The notes below the pieces were generated by a model that saw only the letters and a program-made list of their open reading frames with translations, was not told the DNA's origin and ran no database searches. A stretch of 20,510 bases of DNA from Bacteroidaceae bacterium (GTDB lineage Bacteria; Bacteroidota; Bacteroidia; Bacteroidales; Bacteroidaceae). Positions 1-8,814 of the stretch are shown piece by piece. The stretch spans positions 1 to 20,510 of the forward strand of contig JAGBPB010000113.1 of assembly GCA_017633615.1 (NCBI GenBank). Direction: 5' to 3'. How positions within the stretch are numbered: the first letter of the stretch is position 1; every line of letters starts with the position of its first letter. The translations under genes were made by a program, and so were the position numbers.

Positions 1-1065
1 GAGGCCGATAATTACTGGAAGTGCGTTGACCTTTATCTGGGAGGCTCAGAGCACGCCACCGGTCACCTTATCTACTCACGTTTCTGGAACAAGTTCCTCA
101 AGGACCTGGGCGTAAGCGAGGTCGAGGAGCCGTTCAGCAAACTGATCAACCAGGGTATGATACAGGGCCGCAGTAACTTTGTATACCGCATCAAAGACAC
201 CAACAAGTTCGTATCATACGGCCTCAAGGACCAGTATGACACCACTCCCATACACGTTGACGTAAACATTGTAAGTGCCGATGTCCTGGATGTTGAGGCA
301 TTCAAGAACTGGCGCCCCGAGTACAACAACGCCGAGTTCATACTTGAGAACGGCAAGTACATCTGCGGATGGGCCGTTGAGAAGATGAGTAAGTCAATGT
401 TCAACGTTGTCAACCCCGATGACATCATTGAGAAATACGGTGCCGATACACTGCGCATGTACGAGATGTTCCTTGGACCGCTTGAGCAGTCAAAACCCTG
501 GGATACCAACGGCATTGACGGTTGCCACCGCTTTATCCGCAAGATGTGGGCTCTCTATTTTGACCGCGAGGGTAATCTGGCTGTAAGTGACGATGCCGCC
601 ACAAAGGATGAACTCAAGTCAATCCACAAGCTTATAAAGAAGGTAACTGAGGATATTGAGAACTTCTCATTCAACACATCGGTCGCCGCATTCATGATAT
701 GCGTAAACGAGCTGTCAGGCCTTAAGTGCAACAAGCGCTCCGTTCTGGCTGACCTGGCCAAGGTGATCGCTCCCTTTGCACCTCATACAGCAGAGGAATT
801 GTGGAGTTCACTTGGTAACACCGGTTCTGTATGTGATGCCACTTGGCCCAAGTTCAATGAGGAGTACCTCAAAGAGGACAGCATAACCTACTCCATCTCA
901 TTCAACGGCAAGACCCGTTTCACAATGGACTTCCCGGCCGATGCAACCCAGCAGGAGATTCAGGACGCAGTTCTAGCCAACGAGAAGGCTCAGGGTTACA
1001 TCAACGGTCAGACTATCCGCAAGGTGATTGTAGTACCGCGCAAAATCGTGAACATTGTACTCTAA
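1..1065 (+). CDS. leuS: Leucyl-tRNA synthetase, C-terminal 354 residues (5' truncated by window edge)
   Basis: Cytoplasmic class I aminoacyl-tRNA synthetase that charges tRNA-Leu with leucine. The frame is open from base 1, so the gene starts before the window. About 354 residues are visible; family members are usually more than 800, so the N-terminal HIGH-containing half and most of the editing domain are missing only because of the window edge. Visible landmarks are the [20 protein letters not shown] segment that closes the Rossmann core, the ATP-binding KMSKS loop at bases 382-396 followed by NVVNPDDI, and the helical anticodon-binding domain from about base 480 on (the [12 protein letters not shown] motif is typical). 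It ends with TAA directly followed by TAG and the ATG of rdgB, so the two are very likely cotranscribed. Codon use here is richer in G and C than in the downstream porZ, as expected for a well-expressed gene. Identification is secure. Confidence 0.97.
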   Translation, partial: EADNYWKCVDLYLGGSEHATGHLIYSRFWNKFLKDLGVSEVEEPFSKLINQGMIQGRSNFVYRIKDTNKFVSYGLKDQYDTTPIHVDVNIVSADVLDVEAFKNWRPEYNNAEFILENGKYICGWAVEKMSKSMFNVVNPDDIIEKYGADTLRMYEMFLGPLEQSKPWDTNGIDGCHRFIRKMWALYFDREGNLAVSDDAATKDELKSIHKLIKKVTEDIENFSFNTSVAAFMICVNELSGLKCNKRSVLADLAKVIAPFAPHTAEELWSSLGNTGSVCDATWPKFNEEYLKEDSITYSISFNGKTRFTMDFPADATQQEIQDAVLANEKAQGYINGQTIRKVIVVPRKIVNIVL

Positions 1066-1068
1066 TAG

Positions 1069-1644
1069 ATGGAGCTGGTATTTGCCACAAATAACGCCCA
1101 CAAGCTGGAGGAGGTCCGCCAGATACTTGGCGACGGTTTCAAGGTGCTCTCACTGAATGACATAAACTGCCACGAGGATATCCCTGAGACAGCAGATACA
1201 TTTCAGGGAAACGCCCTCCAGAAAGCCCGTTACGTCAAGGAGCATTATGGCTATGACTGCTTTGCCGATGATACCGGTCTGGAGGTAAAGGCTCTGAACG
1301 GAGCCCCCGGAGTACACTCCGCACGTTATGCCGGTGACCATGACTCAGAGGCCAATATGACCAAACTTTTAGGTGAACTTGAAAAAAAATCGGACCGCAG
1401 CGCACAATTCCGCACAGTTATTGCGTTATTACTTAACGGACAAGAGCTTCTGTTTGAGGGAATTGTAACAGGAAAGATTGCAACCGAGCGTCATTACGGT
1501 GACGGAGGGTTCGGATATGATCCTATATTTATACCTAATGGTTACTCCGAAACATTCTCTCAGATGAGCTCTGAAGGCAAGAACCTGATAAGTCACAGGG
1601 GACGCGCCGTAAGGAAACTGGCAGACTATCTGAAGCAATTATGA
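1069..1644 (+). CDS. rdgB: RdgB/HAM1-family non-canonical purine NTP pyrophosphatase (XTP/dITP diphosphatase)
   Basis: Hydrolyses deaminated purine nucleotides (ITP, dITP, XTP) to the monophosphate plus pyrophosphate, keeping hypoxanthine and xanthine out of DNA and RNA. Length is 191 aa, normal for the family. Motifs in order: TNNAHK at residues 7-12 (nucleotide-binding start), FADDTGLEV at about 65-73 (acidic metal/base residues), [23 protein letters not shown] at about 144-154, and SHRGRA near the C-terminus. The ATG lies 3 nt after the leuS stop, with no Shine-Dalgarno sequence, so translation coupling is likely. Its TGA overlaps the porZ start as ATGA. Nothing is missing or unusual in the protein. 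Confidence 0.96.
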   Translation: MELVFATNNAHKLEEVRQILGDGFKVLSLNDINCHEDIPETADTFQGNALQKARYVKEHYGYDCFADDTGLEVKALNGAPGVHSARYAGDHDSEANMTKLLGELEKKSDRSAQFRTVIALLLNGQELLFEGIVTGKIATERHYGDGGFGYDPIFIPNGYSETFSQMSSEGKNLISHRGRAVRKLADYLKQL

Positions 1645-3953
1645 TAAAAGTTTTGACAAGAGGAGTCATTATCGCAGTTACTGCGGTAATGCTCCTTTTG
1701 CCTTTTAATAAGGTCAATGCAGGTATTCCTGTAGGTACCTGGAGATCACATCCGGCATATAACAACGCCACCCAGGCTGTAAAGGCATTCGGCCTGATAT
1801 TTGTTCTGAGTGAAGGAGCCATTTATTTCTATGACCCTGCTGATGAGGGTCTTTATACCATTGACAAGACAGGTGGACTTGGAGACACCGATATAGCTAC
1901 CATATGTTACTGTAAGCCTCAGAACGCTGTTCTTCTGGTCTATTCAAACGGTAACATAGACATTATATATAGTGACGAGACCATTTACAACTTCACTGAC
2001 CTTAAGAACAATAATATTGGAAGCGTGAGTGTAAACGAGGTTAAAATCAATGAGAACATTGCTTACATATCCACTAGTATTGGGCTTGTCTTGTTTGATG
2101 TCAAACAGAGGGAAATAAAGAATACGTACCGCTTTGACGCTGCAGTAAATACATCGGTTATTATGGGTGATTCACTTTTCTGCGGTACTGATGCGGGTAT
2201 TTATCTTGGTAACACAAAAGATAATCTGCTGGATAAATCAAAATGGAAAATGTTCTGTGACATAAAGTTCATGGACCTTTTTGAATTTGACGGAAAATTA
2301 TCAGGTCGTTCATATTACAATAGATTATGGACTATCAACAAGGCTAATGCATCACTTACAAATATCTTGAACAAAGTAACCGCCATATCATTTAATCAGG
2401 ACAAATTGGCTTTGATACAGGATTCAGTTGTTACTCTTTATTCATCTTATACTGATTACGTTGAATATCATTTCAATTCTCATATCAATCATTTGATGAT
2501 TGACAATGATGACTGGTGGGTAAGTCAAGGCGTTGACGGATTATGCCGATACACACTTAATGATGAAAGTATTGTATGTAAAGCACAGGGTATTAAACCT
2601 AACAGTCCGCGTCGCAACTGGTTTCACTCCGTATCATGGCCTGAAAAAGGGAGACTGCTTGTGGTTGGCGGATATCACAATTATCTTGGCATTGATTATC
2701 CTGGTACATTGATGATTTATGAAAACGGTAGGTGGACATCACTGGATGAAGATATTCCTTCTAAAACAGGACATAAATACATTAATCTTACAGAAGCCGT
2801 TCAGGATCCGGCAGACCGTAATCATATCTTTGTAGGATCAACCGGACAAGGTCTATATGAATTCAGAGACAATAAGTTTGAAAAGCTTTATACGTGGGAT
2901 AACAGTGGTCTTACCAGTATACTTGACGAATATAAATATGATTACGTCCGTATAAGCGCCCTGCAGTATGATAAAGATGGAAATCTATGGATGGCCAACA
3001 ATGAAACAGACACTGTAATTAAGGTGCTTGAACCAAACGGAAAATGGTTCGGGTTATATTACAGTGAAATAGCTGGATTGCCTACTTTGAAACAGATGAG
3101 ATTTGATTCTGATGGTCGCATTTGGCTAAATTCATCCAGAGGCAAGCCCGGAATAATATGTATTGATATCAACAATACACCAAAAAACAATTCAGATGAT
3201 AAAATCAGATTCTCAGGTTCCTTTTGGGTTAACCAGGATGGAACAAAGGAGGAGATTTATGATATTTTCTGCTATGAATTTGATTTGAACGGTCAGATGT
3301 GGATAGGAACAAACAGAGGTATATTTGTACTTAAGACTCCTGAAAAGTTCATCACTGAATCAAATCCTGTTTTTGAAAGGATAAAAATACCACGTAATGA
3401 CGGTTCTGATTTGGCCGATTATCTGCTTAACGGAGTATATACTACAGCTATCTATGTTGATCAGGGAAACCGTAAATGGATAGGCACCCGCGATGACGGA
3501 GTATTTCTAATGAGTGAAGACGGTACAGAGACTCTTGAACATTTTACTGTAAGTAACAGTCCGCTTCCATCAAACAATATACTAAGCATAACAGAAAATG
3601 GCTTGGATGGCTCTGTTTTCTTTGGTACAAGCCTAGGAATGATAGAATATGGTGGTACAGCCAGAGACCCTGAAGAAAGTCTGTCAGAATCAAATATTCT
3701 GGTTTATCCTAATCCTGTAAAACCTGATTTTGACGGCTTTGTTACCGTAACAGGCCTTACTGAAAGAAGTACCGTAAAGATAATAGCCAATTCAGGACGT
3801 CTTATACATCAGGGAATATCAAACGGAGGATCATACAGCTGGAATTTTACTGATATGAACGGTAACCCTGTACCGTCAGGAGTTTATCACGCCATTATAA
3901 CCAACCTTGAAAATAACAGGAGTGAAAGTGCATCAGTCACAGTCATCAGGTAA
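1641..3953 (+). CDS. porZ: PorZ-like type IX secretion system surface protein
   Basis: Exported protein of 770 aa. What is seen: a signal peptide at residues 1-27 (basic start, hydrophobic core, cleavage after VNA); a long region with repeated beta-propeller-type strands (for example [48 protein letters not shown]) of the kind annotated as two-component regulator propeller repeats; and a C-terminal immunoglobulin-like type IX sorting domain at about 685-770 (YPNPV start, PSGVYHAII near the end). Size, order of domains and lack of any kinase domain match Porphyromonas PorZ (about 776 aa), an outer-surface part of the T9SS attachment complex that delivers anionic LPS to the PorU sortase. That role is family knowledge, not shown here. 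It overlaps rdgB by ATGA and is followed by a terminator. The gene is visibly more AT-rich than leuS. PorZ itself could be confused with other propeller proteins carrying a sorting domain. Confidence 0.82.
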   Translation: MIKVLTRGVIIAVTAVMLLLPFNKVNAGIPVGTWRSHPAYNNATQAVKAFGLIFVLSEGAIYFYDPADEGLYTIDKTGGLGDTDIATICYCKPQNAVLLVYSNGNIDIIYSDETIYNFTDLKNNNIGSVSVNEVKINENIAYISTSIGLVLFDVKQREIKNTYRFDAAVNTSVIMGDSLFCGTDAGIYLGNTKDNLLDKSKWKMFCDIKFMDLFEFDGKLSGRSYYNRLWTINKANASLTNILNKVTAISFNQDKLALIQDSVVTLYSSYTDYVEYHFNSHINHLMIDNDDWWVSQGVDGLCRYTLNDESIVCKAQGIKPNSPRRNWFHSVSWPEKGRLLVVGGYHNYLGIDYPGTLMIYENGRWTSLDEDIPSKTGHKYINLTEAVQDPADRNHIFVGSTGQGLYEFRDNKFEKLYTWDNSGLTSILDEYKYDYVRISALQYDKDGNLWMANNETDTVIKVLEPNGKWFGLYYSEIAGLPTLKQMRFDSDGRIWLNSSRGKPGIICIDINNTPKNNSDDKIRFSGSFWVNQDGTKEEIYDIFCYEFDLNGQMWIGTNRGIFVLKTPEKFITESNPVFERIKIPRNDGSDLADYLLNGVYTTAIYVDQGNRKWIGTRDDGVFLMSEDGTETLEHFTVSNSPLPSNNILSITENGLDGSVFFGTSLGMIEYGGTARDPEESLSESNILVYPNPVKPDFDGFVTVTGLTERSTVKIIANSGRLIHQGISNGGSYSWNFTDMNGNPVPSGVYHAIITNLENNRSESASVTVIR

Positions 3954-4014
3954 ACATTATCATATATGTTTGTTTTTATTTTTTAAATGATTTGATTATG
4001 TATATAGGGTGTTG

Positions 4015-4043
4015 AAACTGTTGATATCTTTCAGCAGTTTTTT
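4015..4043 (+). terminator. Rho-independent terminator of leuS-rdgB-porZ
   Basis: Arms AAACTGTTGA (4015-4024) and TCAGCAGTTT (4031-4040) pair over 10 bp with one G-U wobble. The 6-nt loop is TATCTT, and a T-run covers 4038-4043. It lies 62 nt after the porZ stop and is correctly oriented for the plus strand. Confidence 0.8.
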
Positions 4044-4175
4044 CTTTATAAAGTTATTCACTTTAACTCACATCTTATAAACTGTTTTATTAACTTATTA
4101 ATGCCTTATAATGAAACATATAATTTTTTTTAAACACTCTGTTTATAATACCTGTTTAATATTAATGAAGTTTTG

Positions 4176-4190
4176 ATATCATAATGATAT
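4176..4190. repeat. Short perfect inverted repeat
   Basis: ATATCAT-a-ATGATAT is a perfect 7-bp inverted repeat with a 1-nt centre. It could be an operator half-site pair, but the local base composition makes a chance match quite possible. Confidence 0.4.
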
Positions 4191-4254
4191 GTTGATTACC
4201 GGTTAGAAAAAAAGAGAAATAAAAATGGGTTATGGACATCATACTTAAGATTAT

Positions 4255-4287
4255 TTTTCCATATCCAAGTAAATTTTCCAAATCCAA
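4255..4287. repeat. 14-bp direct repeat with 19-bp period upstream of the methyltransferase gene
   Basis: TTTTCCATATCCAA (4255-4268) and TTTTCCAAATCCAA (4274-4287) match at 13 of 14 positions and start 19 bp apart, close to two helical turns. They end about 110 bp before the methyltransferase ATG. A tandem activator or repressor site is possible; no known regulator is assigned. Confidence 0.45.
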
Positions 4288-4395
4288 ATTTCAAAGGCTT
4301 TTTTTACCTTTTTTTTATCAACACTTATTTACACTGTTTTGAACAGGTAAAAGGATAAAATGAACTAATTTTACACCGTACAAACAGAGTTTCCT

Positions 4396-4938
4396 ATGAG
4401 AAAGCTAAATGTTACAGAACTTGGCAGAATGGATACGGAGCAATTCAAAACAAGCCGTAAACTGCCTATTACTGTGATACTTGATGATGTACGCAGTCTT
4501 TATAATGTAGGTTCTGTATTCCGTACATCCGATGCTTTCAGGGTAGAGCGTATAATATTGTGCGGTATAACGGCTACACCTAAAAATTGCCTGGTTGAAA
4601 TACACAAGACAGCACTTGGCGCTGAAGAGAGTGTAGAGTGGACTTATTCTAAGGATTGTGTCAGTGTTGTCAAAGAACTTAATGATCAGGGCTATATAAC
4701 GGTAGCTGTTGAGCAGGTTGAAGATAGCGTAAAACTGGATGACCTGATTGTTGACAAAACCAAAAGATATGCACTTGTTTTGGGTAATGAGGTAAAAGGT
4801 GTCAACCAGGCTGTTGTTGACCTGTGTAACTTTTCACTAGAGATACCTCAATACGGAACAAAACACTCACTGAATGTGTCAGTGAGTGCAGGTCTCGTTA
4901 TATGGGAGTTTGCCAGACAGCTTAAGGATTTTTTTTAA
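4396..4938 (+). CDS. TrmH/SpoU-family RNA 2'-O-ribose methyltransferase
   Basis: SAM-dependent enzyme of the SPOUT class that methylates a ribose 2'-OH in tRNA or rRNA; the exact target nucleotide cannot be read from sequence. At 180 aa it is a minimal catalytic domain with no N-terminal RNA-binding extension. The three family motifs are intact: motif 1 around residues 37-48 (NVGSVFRTSDAF, with the conserved Asn37 and Arg43), motif 2 at 127-136 (LVLGNEVKGV, Glu132), and motif 3 at 150-166 (IPQYGTKHSLNVSVSAG), which forms the SAM-binding trefoil knot. The start gives a natural N-terminus and follows an AT-rich leader without a Shine-Dalgarno sequence. The stop codon overlaps the end of polA on the other strand by 4 bp, so the two transcripts converge with no room for a separate terminator. 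Confidence 0.92.
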   Translation: MRKLNVTELGRMDTEQFKTSRKLPITVILDDVRSLYNVGSVFRTSDAFRVERIILCGITATPKNCLVEIHKTALGAEESVEWTYSKDCVSVVKELNDQGYITVAVEQVEDSVKLDDLIVDKTKRYALVLGNEVKGVNQAVVDLCNFSLEIPQYGTKHSLNVSVSAGLVIWEFARQLKDFF

Positions 4939-7769
4939 TGTGCCTCCAACCAGTTGGTTCCCCATCCTGAATCAGCTACAAGCGGAACAGACATAGGCCA
5001 GGCTTTCTGCATCTCTTCAATTACAATCTTTTCTACCTTTTCTTCTTCACCGGGTACTACGTTGAAGTTAAGTTCATCATGAACCTGCAGGATCATGGTT
5101 GATTTGATGTTTTCACTCTTGAACCGGCGGTAGATGGCAATCATTGCAATCTTGATGATATCAGCAGCACTGCCTTGGATAGGTGCGTTAATGGCATTAC
5201 GTTCTGCAAATCCGCGCACCGTGGCATTATGTGAGTTGATATCGGGCAAATAACGCTTGCGCTTGAGAATTGTCTCTATATATCCTTTTTGACGTGCCTC
5301 CTCTATGGCGTGATCCATATAGTTCTTGATACCGCTGTATGTCTTGAAATAGTTTTCTATCAGTTCCTTGGCCTCAGTACGGCTCACACCCATACGTTGT
5401 GCCAGACCAAAGGCGGATATACCGTAAATGATTCCGAAGTTGGCTGTCTTGGCTTTACTGCGCTCTGTTTTGGTTACCTCATTTAAAGATTTATGGAACA
5501 CCTTGGCAGCAGTGGCAGCGTGTATGTCATGTCCCTGTCGGAAATCTTCAATCATATTCTGGTCCTGACTCAGGTGAGCCATAATACGGAGTTCAATCTG
5601 TGAATAGTCTGCAGAGAAAAATTTACAGCCTGGTTCAGGGATGAAAGCTTTGCGTACCTCCTTGCCGTCCTCATCACGTATGGGTATGTTCTGTAGATTG
5701 GGGTTGCTGGAGCTTAAACGTCCGGTGGCGGTTACAGTTTGGTTATATGATGTGTGAATCTTTCCGGTTGCCGGATTGACCAGTTGAGGCAGGGCATCAA
5801 TGTAAGTTCCCAAGAGTTTCTTAAGACCACGGTACTTGAGAATAAGGTCTACTATCTTATGTTCTGCACGCAGGGATTCCAGAACATCCTCTGATGTAAC
5901 ATACTGGCCGGTCTTGGTTTTCTTAGGCTTGTCAATAATCTTCATCCTGTCAAACAGGATGTTACCTACCTGCTTGGGAGAAAGAATGTTGAAAGGCTGG
6001 CCTCCAGCTTCCTGGAATATCTGGCTTTCAAGAGCCTTCATCCTTTCAGTAAAGAGCTTAGACGTCTCAGCCAGTGCAGCAGGATCAATCATGGCACCGT
6101 TTCGCTCCATATAGGCAAGTACACTTACCAACGGCATCTCCACATCACGGAATAGCGGAGTGGTACCGTCTTTTTCAAGTTCTTTTTCAAGGATGGTCTT
6201 AAGTTGCAGGGTTATATCTGCATCCTCACAGGCATATTCATAAACAGCCTGCGGATTAAGGTCTGCCATGTTGCGTTGGTTCCTGCCTTTCTCACCTATG
6301 AGCTCTTCAATATGAATGGTCTTGTATCCCAGGTAGATTTCAGCCAGATAGTCCATGTTATGATGAAGCTCCGGTTGCAGGAGGTAGTGGGCAATCATGG
6401 TATCAAACATGGGACCTTCCACGTCAATGCCGTAATTGCCCAAAACAAGGATGTCATATTTTATGTTCTGTCCTATCTTAAGTGTGGCCTTATTTTCAAA
6501 TACGGAACGGAAAATTTCAAGCATGTGCTGCTTACCTTCTCTGTCGTGGGGTATCGCTACGTACCAGGCTTCATGTTCACGCAGTGCTATGCTCAAACCT
6601 ACAATTTCCGCAGCAATGGGGTTGGTTCCCGTAGTTTCTGTGTCAAAACAGAAGAAATCCTGTGCAGCTATTTTGCGGGCTAATGATTCAGCATCTTTTT
6701 CAGTCTCAATAAGATAGTAACTGTGTTGTACTGTTTTTATGTCCTTGAGGTTTGAAAATTCCTGCGCAGGCTGTATCCCAGGCTGGAATAAATCAAAGAG
6801 ATCGCCATGAAAACCGTCATTTTTGGCTGGCTTGGAGGGAGCGGACTGTTCAGGTTGTGAGGTCTGAACTTCAGTTTCAGGAAGGAGAACGGGAGCAGGT
6901 TGCTTTGATCTGATACGGTTCATCAGAGTGCGGAACTCCAAGTCTTCAAAAATAGATAAAAGTTTCTGCTCATCAGGTTCGGCAAACTTTAGTGACTCCA
7001 TGTCCAATTCAATGGGGACATCGGTCCTTATGGTTGCAAGCAGCCGGCTGAACTTGATTTGTTCAACATTGTTTTCAACCCTCTCCTTGAGTGCACCTTT
7101 CAGTTTGTCAGTATTGGCCAACAGTCCGTCTATTCCTCCATATTCTGTTATGAGTTTGACGGCAGTCTTCTCACCTATGCCCGGGCAGCCGGGAATATTG
7201 TCAGAACTGTCACCCATAAGGCCCAGCATATCTATTACCTGAGCGGTGCTGGTAAGTCCATATTTTTCCTTTACCTGTGCGGGGCCCATAATCTCATAAC
7301 CGTTATTTCCGTATTTTGGGCGGTATATCAGCGCTCTGTCCGTTACCAGCTGGCAGTAGTCTTTGTCAGGGGTCATCATGTATGTGGTAATGCCCTTTTC
7401 ATCGGCTTTTTTGGATAGAGTACCTATCACGTCATCGGCCTCAAATCCGGCCACTTCAAGCACTGGAATGCGATATGCTTCAAGTATCTGTTTGATTACG
7501 GGAACAGATTCACGTATTACCTCCGGCGTCTCTTCACGCTGGGCTTTGTATTCCTTGTAGAGTTCATGACGGAATGTTCCTCCCCTAGGGTCAAATGCAA
7601 CACCTATATGTGTGGGTTTTTCATTGTTCAGAATGTCCTCAAGAGTGTTTACAAATCCCAGTACGGCCGATGTGTTGAAACCTTTGGAATTTATTCTGGG
7701 TGCCTTTAGGAATGCATAATATGCCCTGTATATAAGCGCATAAGCATCAAGAAGAAACAGTTTGTCCAT
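4935..7769 (-). CDS. polA: DNA polymerase I (5' nuclease, 3'-5' exonuclease and polymerase domains)
   Basis: Replicative-repair polymerase that removes RNA primers and fills gaps. At 944 aa it is full length with all three domains. The 5' nuclease (about 1-290) shows FDPRGGTFRHELYKEYK, the acidic GFEADD (108-113), TPDKDYCQL (133-141) and GDSSDNIPG (186-194). The proofreading domain (about 350-540) keeps its metal ligands: DTE at 376-378, Asp-containing FDTMIAHYLL and YACEDADIT. The polymerase domain shows motif A DYSQIELR (721-728), the O-helix with Arg770, Lys774, Phe778 and Tyr782, and motif C QVHDE (895-899). A poorly conserved linker rich in Pro, Ser and Gln lies at about 288-330. So proofreading is predicted active, unlike Taq-type enzymes. 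The gene is divergent from the polyprenyl synthase; a candidate -7 element TACATTTA lies at 7788-7795 (minus), giving a leader of about 13-15 nt. Confidence 0.98.
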   Translation of the reverse strand: MDKLFLLDAYALIYRAYYAFLKAPRINSKGFNTSAVLGFVNTLEDILNNEKPTHIGVAFDPRGGTFRHELYKEYKAQREETPEVIRESVPVIKQILEAYRIPVLEVAGFEADDVIGTLSKKADEKGITTYMMTPDKDYCQLVTDRALIYRPKYGNNGYEIMGPAQVKEKYGLTSTAQVIDMLGLMGDSSDNIPGCPGIGEKTAVKLITEYGGIDGLLANTDKLKGALKERVENNVEQIKFSRLLATIRTDVPIELDMESLKFAEPDEQKLLSIFEDLEFRTLMNRIRSKQPAPVLLPETEVQTSQPEQSAPSKPAKNDGFHGDLFDLFQPGIQPAQEFSNLKDIKTVQHSYYLIETEKDAESLARKIAAQDFFCFDTETTGTNPIAAEIVGLSIALREHEAWYVAIPHDREGKQHMLEIFRSVFENKATLKIGQNIKYDILVLGNYGIDVEGPMFDTMIAHYLLQPELHHNMDYLAEIYLGYKTIHIEELIGEKGRNQRNMADLNPQAVYEYACEDADITLQLKTILEKELEKDGTTPLFRDVEMPLVSVLAYMERNGAMIDPAALAETSKLFTERMKALESQIFQEAGGQPFNILSPKQVGNILFDRMKIIDKPKKTKTGQYVTSEDVLESLRAEHKIVDLILKYRGLKKLLGTYIDALPQLVNPATGKIHTSYNQTVTATGRLSSSNPNLQNIPIRDEDGKEVRKAFIPEPGCKFFSADYSQIELRIMAHLSQDQNMIEDFRQGHDIHAATAAKVFHKSLNEVTKTERSKAKTANFGIIYGISAFGLAQRMGVSRTEAKELIENYFKTYSGIKNYMDHAIEEARQKGYIETILKRKRYLPDINSHNATVRGFAERNAINAPIQGSAADIIKIAMIAIYRRFKSENIKSTMILQVHDELNFNVVPGEEEKVEKIVIEEMQKAWPMSVPLVADSGWGTNWLEAH

Positions 7770-7787
7770 ATAGAGGAATTTGATTTG

Positions 7788-7795
7788 TAAATGTA
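7788..7795 (-). promoter_or_regulatory. Candidate -7 element of the polA promoter
   Basis: Read on the minus strand, TACATTTA matches TAnnTTTG in all but the last base. A TTG lies 21 nt upstream of it, near the expected -33 position. The predicted transcript start is about 13-15 nt before the polA ATG. Confidence 0.45.
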
Positions 7796-7826
7796 CTAAT
7801 TTATTCTCTAATCGGACAATTATTGC

Positions 7827-7834
7827 TAATTTTG
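7827..7834 (+). promoter_or_regulatory. -7 element of the polyprenyl synthase gene, directly next to its start codon
   Basis: TAATTTTG is an exact TAnnTTTG match. Only 8 nt separate it from the preferred ATG at 7843, so the mRNA leader would be about 0-5 nt. There is no good -33 TTTG at the usual distance, which lowers confidence. Confidence 0.5.
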
Positions 7835-7842
7835 CCGCTGAT

Positions 7843-8814
7843 ATGGATATACGTCAGCAGATATGCAAGCCTATTGAGGTGGAGTTTGATGAGTTTCAGA
7901 AACGTTACTCATCACTGTTTTCATGCTCGAATCCGGCTGTGGATGTGCTGCTTAAGTTCCTGTCACGACGAAACGGAAAGCTGATGCGCCCCATCCTGGT
8001 GCTGCTGGTTTCCAAGTGTTACGGAGAGATTCCGGACAGCGCTTATCATCTGGCTGCTGCCGTTGAACTGCTCCATCAGGGAAGTCTCATACACGATGAT
8101 GTTGTTGATGAGAGCGATAGACGTCGTGGGAGGCGCTCAGCCAATGCGGCTTTTGACAATCGTATTGCTGTGCTTTTAGGCGATTATGTTGTCTCTATGG
8201 CTCTCCAACAGATTACGGCTACCAGAGACGTCAGGAGCATTGACAATCTTTCCACTCTTATAGGAACGCTATCAGAGGGTGAAATAAACCAGTTGAATGC
8301 GCTTAATGATACAACCCTCTGTGAGGAGGTTTATTTTGATATCATTTCTAAGAAAACAGCCATACTTTTTTCATCATGCACTTCACTTTCCGCCCTTTTG
8401 AGTGGGGGTTCTGAGGCTGATATTGAGGCTTTCCGTCAGTTCGGTCATGTGGCAGGACTCTGTTTTCAGATTATGGATGATATCCTTGATTATCATGACA
8501 GCTCTGAGACAGGCAAGCCCTCAGGCAATGATTTGAAGGAGGGAAAATTCACCTTACCCGCCATTTATGCGCTTAATAACAGTAACCTTGACTGGTCCGG
8601 CCATATAAAGGCCATCCGTTCTCTTGAGGCTACTCCTGAGCAGATCCGTGAAGTTACGGATTATTCCGTTTCCAACGGAGGAATTGAATATGCTGTTGCC
8701 AAGATGGATGAATTAAAGAAGCAGGCTATCCAGGGACTGCCCGCTTCCTTATCTTCTGACCTCCGTAACTCATTTGTGAGCTATCTGGAGCTTATTACCC
8801 ATCGCGCTAAATAA
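7843..8814 (+). CDS. Long-chain trans-polyprenyl diphosphate synthase
   Basis: Condenses isopentenyl diphosphate units onto an allylic primer to make the isoprenoid tail of a quinone, most likely menaquinone here. The protein is 323 aa from the ATG at 7843. The two Mg-binding aspartate motifs are intact: DDVVD at 85-89 with the following Arg-rich RRRGRRS, and DDILD at 212-216. GKLMRPIL (45-52) and the KTAILFSSC segment are also typical. Small residues (Gly80, Ser81) just before the first motif favour a long product, but length cannot be fixed by eye. A longer reading with a TTG at 7780 adds 21 residues rich in Cys, Asn and Ile that do not resemble the family, and overlaps the promoter region, so I prefer the ATG. 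The gene end overlaps deoC by 8 bp. Its menaquinone product would fit the quinone-linked Sdh/Frd encoded at the right of the window. Confidence 0.9.
   Translation: MDIRQQICKPIEVEFDEFQKRYSSLFSCSNPAVDVLLKFLSRRNGKLMRPILVLLVSKCYGEIPDSAYHLAAAVELLHQGSLIHDDVVDESDRRRGRRSANAAFDNRIAVLLGDYVVSMALQQITATRDVRSIDNLSTLIGTLSEGEINQLNALNDTTLCEEVYFDIISKKTAILFSSCTSLSALLSGGSEADIEAFRQFGHVAGLCFQIMDDILDYHDSSETGKPSGNDLKEGKFTLPAIYALNNSNLDWSGHIKAIRSLEATPEQIREVTDYSVSNGGIEYAVAKMDELKKQAIQGLPASLSSDLRNSFVSYLELITHRAK

Larger units (their letters stand above)
4044..4395. other. AT-rich intergenic gap with no convincing gene
   Basis: The gap between the porZ terminator and the methyltransferase is strongly AT-rich, with T-runs at about 4299-4316. 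It holds a 13/14 direct repeat (4255-4287), a short perfect palindrome (4176-4190) and a small inverted repeat CTGTT-ttg-AACAG (4334-4346). The only ATG-started frames are about 22 codons or less and do not look coding. Weak -7-like elements for the downstream gene are TACCTTTT (4305-4312) and TAATTTTA (4366-4373), each one base off TAnnTTTG. No RNA gene is recognisable. Confidence 0.6.

Noticed and set aside
1641..3953. Reading porZ as a two-component sensor because of its propeller repeats
   Set aside because: No transmembrane span after the signal peptide, no histidine kinase and no response regulator domain; it ends in a secretion sorting domain.
1641..3953. Recent horizontal transfer of porZ because it is more AT-rich than leuS
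   Set aside because: It is overlapped with rdgB in a housekeeping operon and encodes a group-typical protein. The difference is better explained by expression-linked codon use in leuS.
3965..3972. TATGTTTG as a promoter for a short RNA ending at the 4015-4043 terminator
   Set aside because: Exact -7 match but no -33 element, and it lies in AT-rich DNA just after the porZ stop. The terminator is fully explained by the upstream operon.
4111..4176. 21-residue ATG frame in the long intergenic gap
   Set aside because: Composition is simply that of AT-rich DNA, with no promoter, no recognisable peptide pattern and no terminator of its own.
7780..7842. N-terminal extension of the polyprenyl synthase from a TTG start
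   Set aside because: The added 21 residues do not look like the family, and the segment contains an exact -7 promoter element. The ATG at 7843 gives a normal N-terminus.
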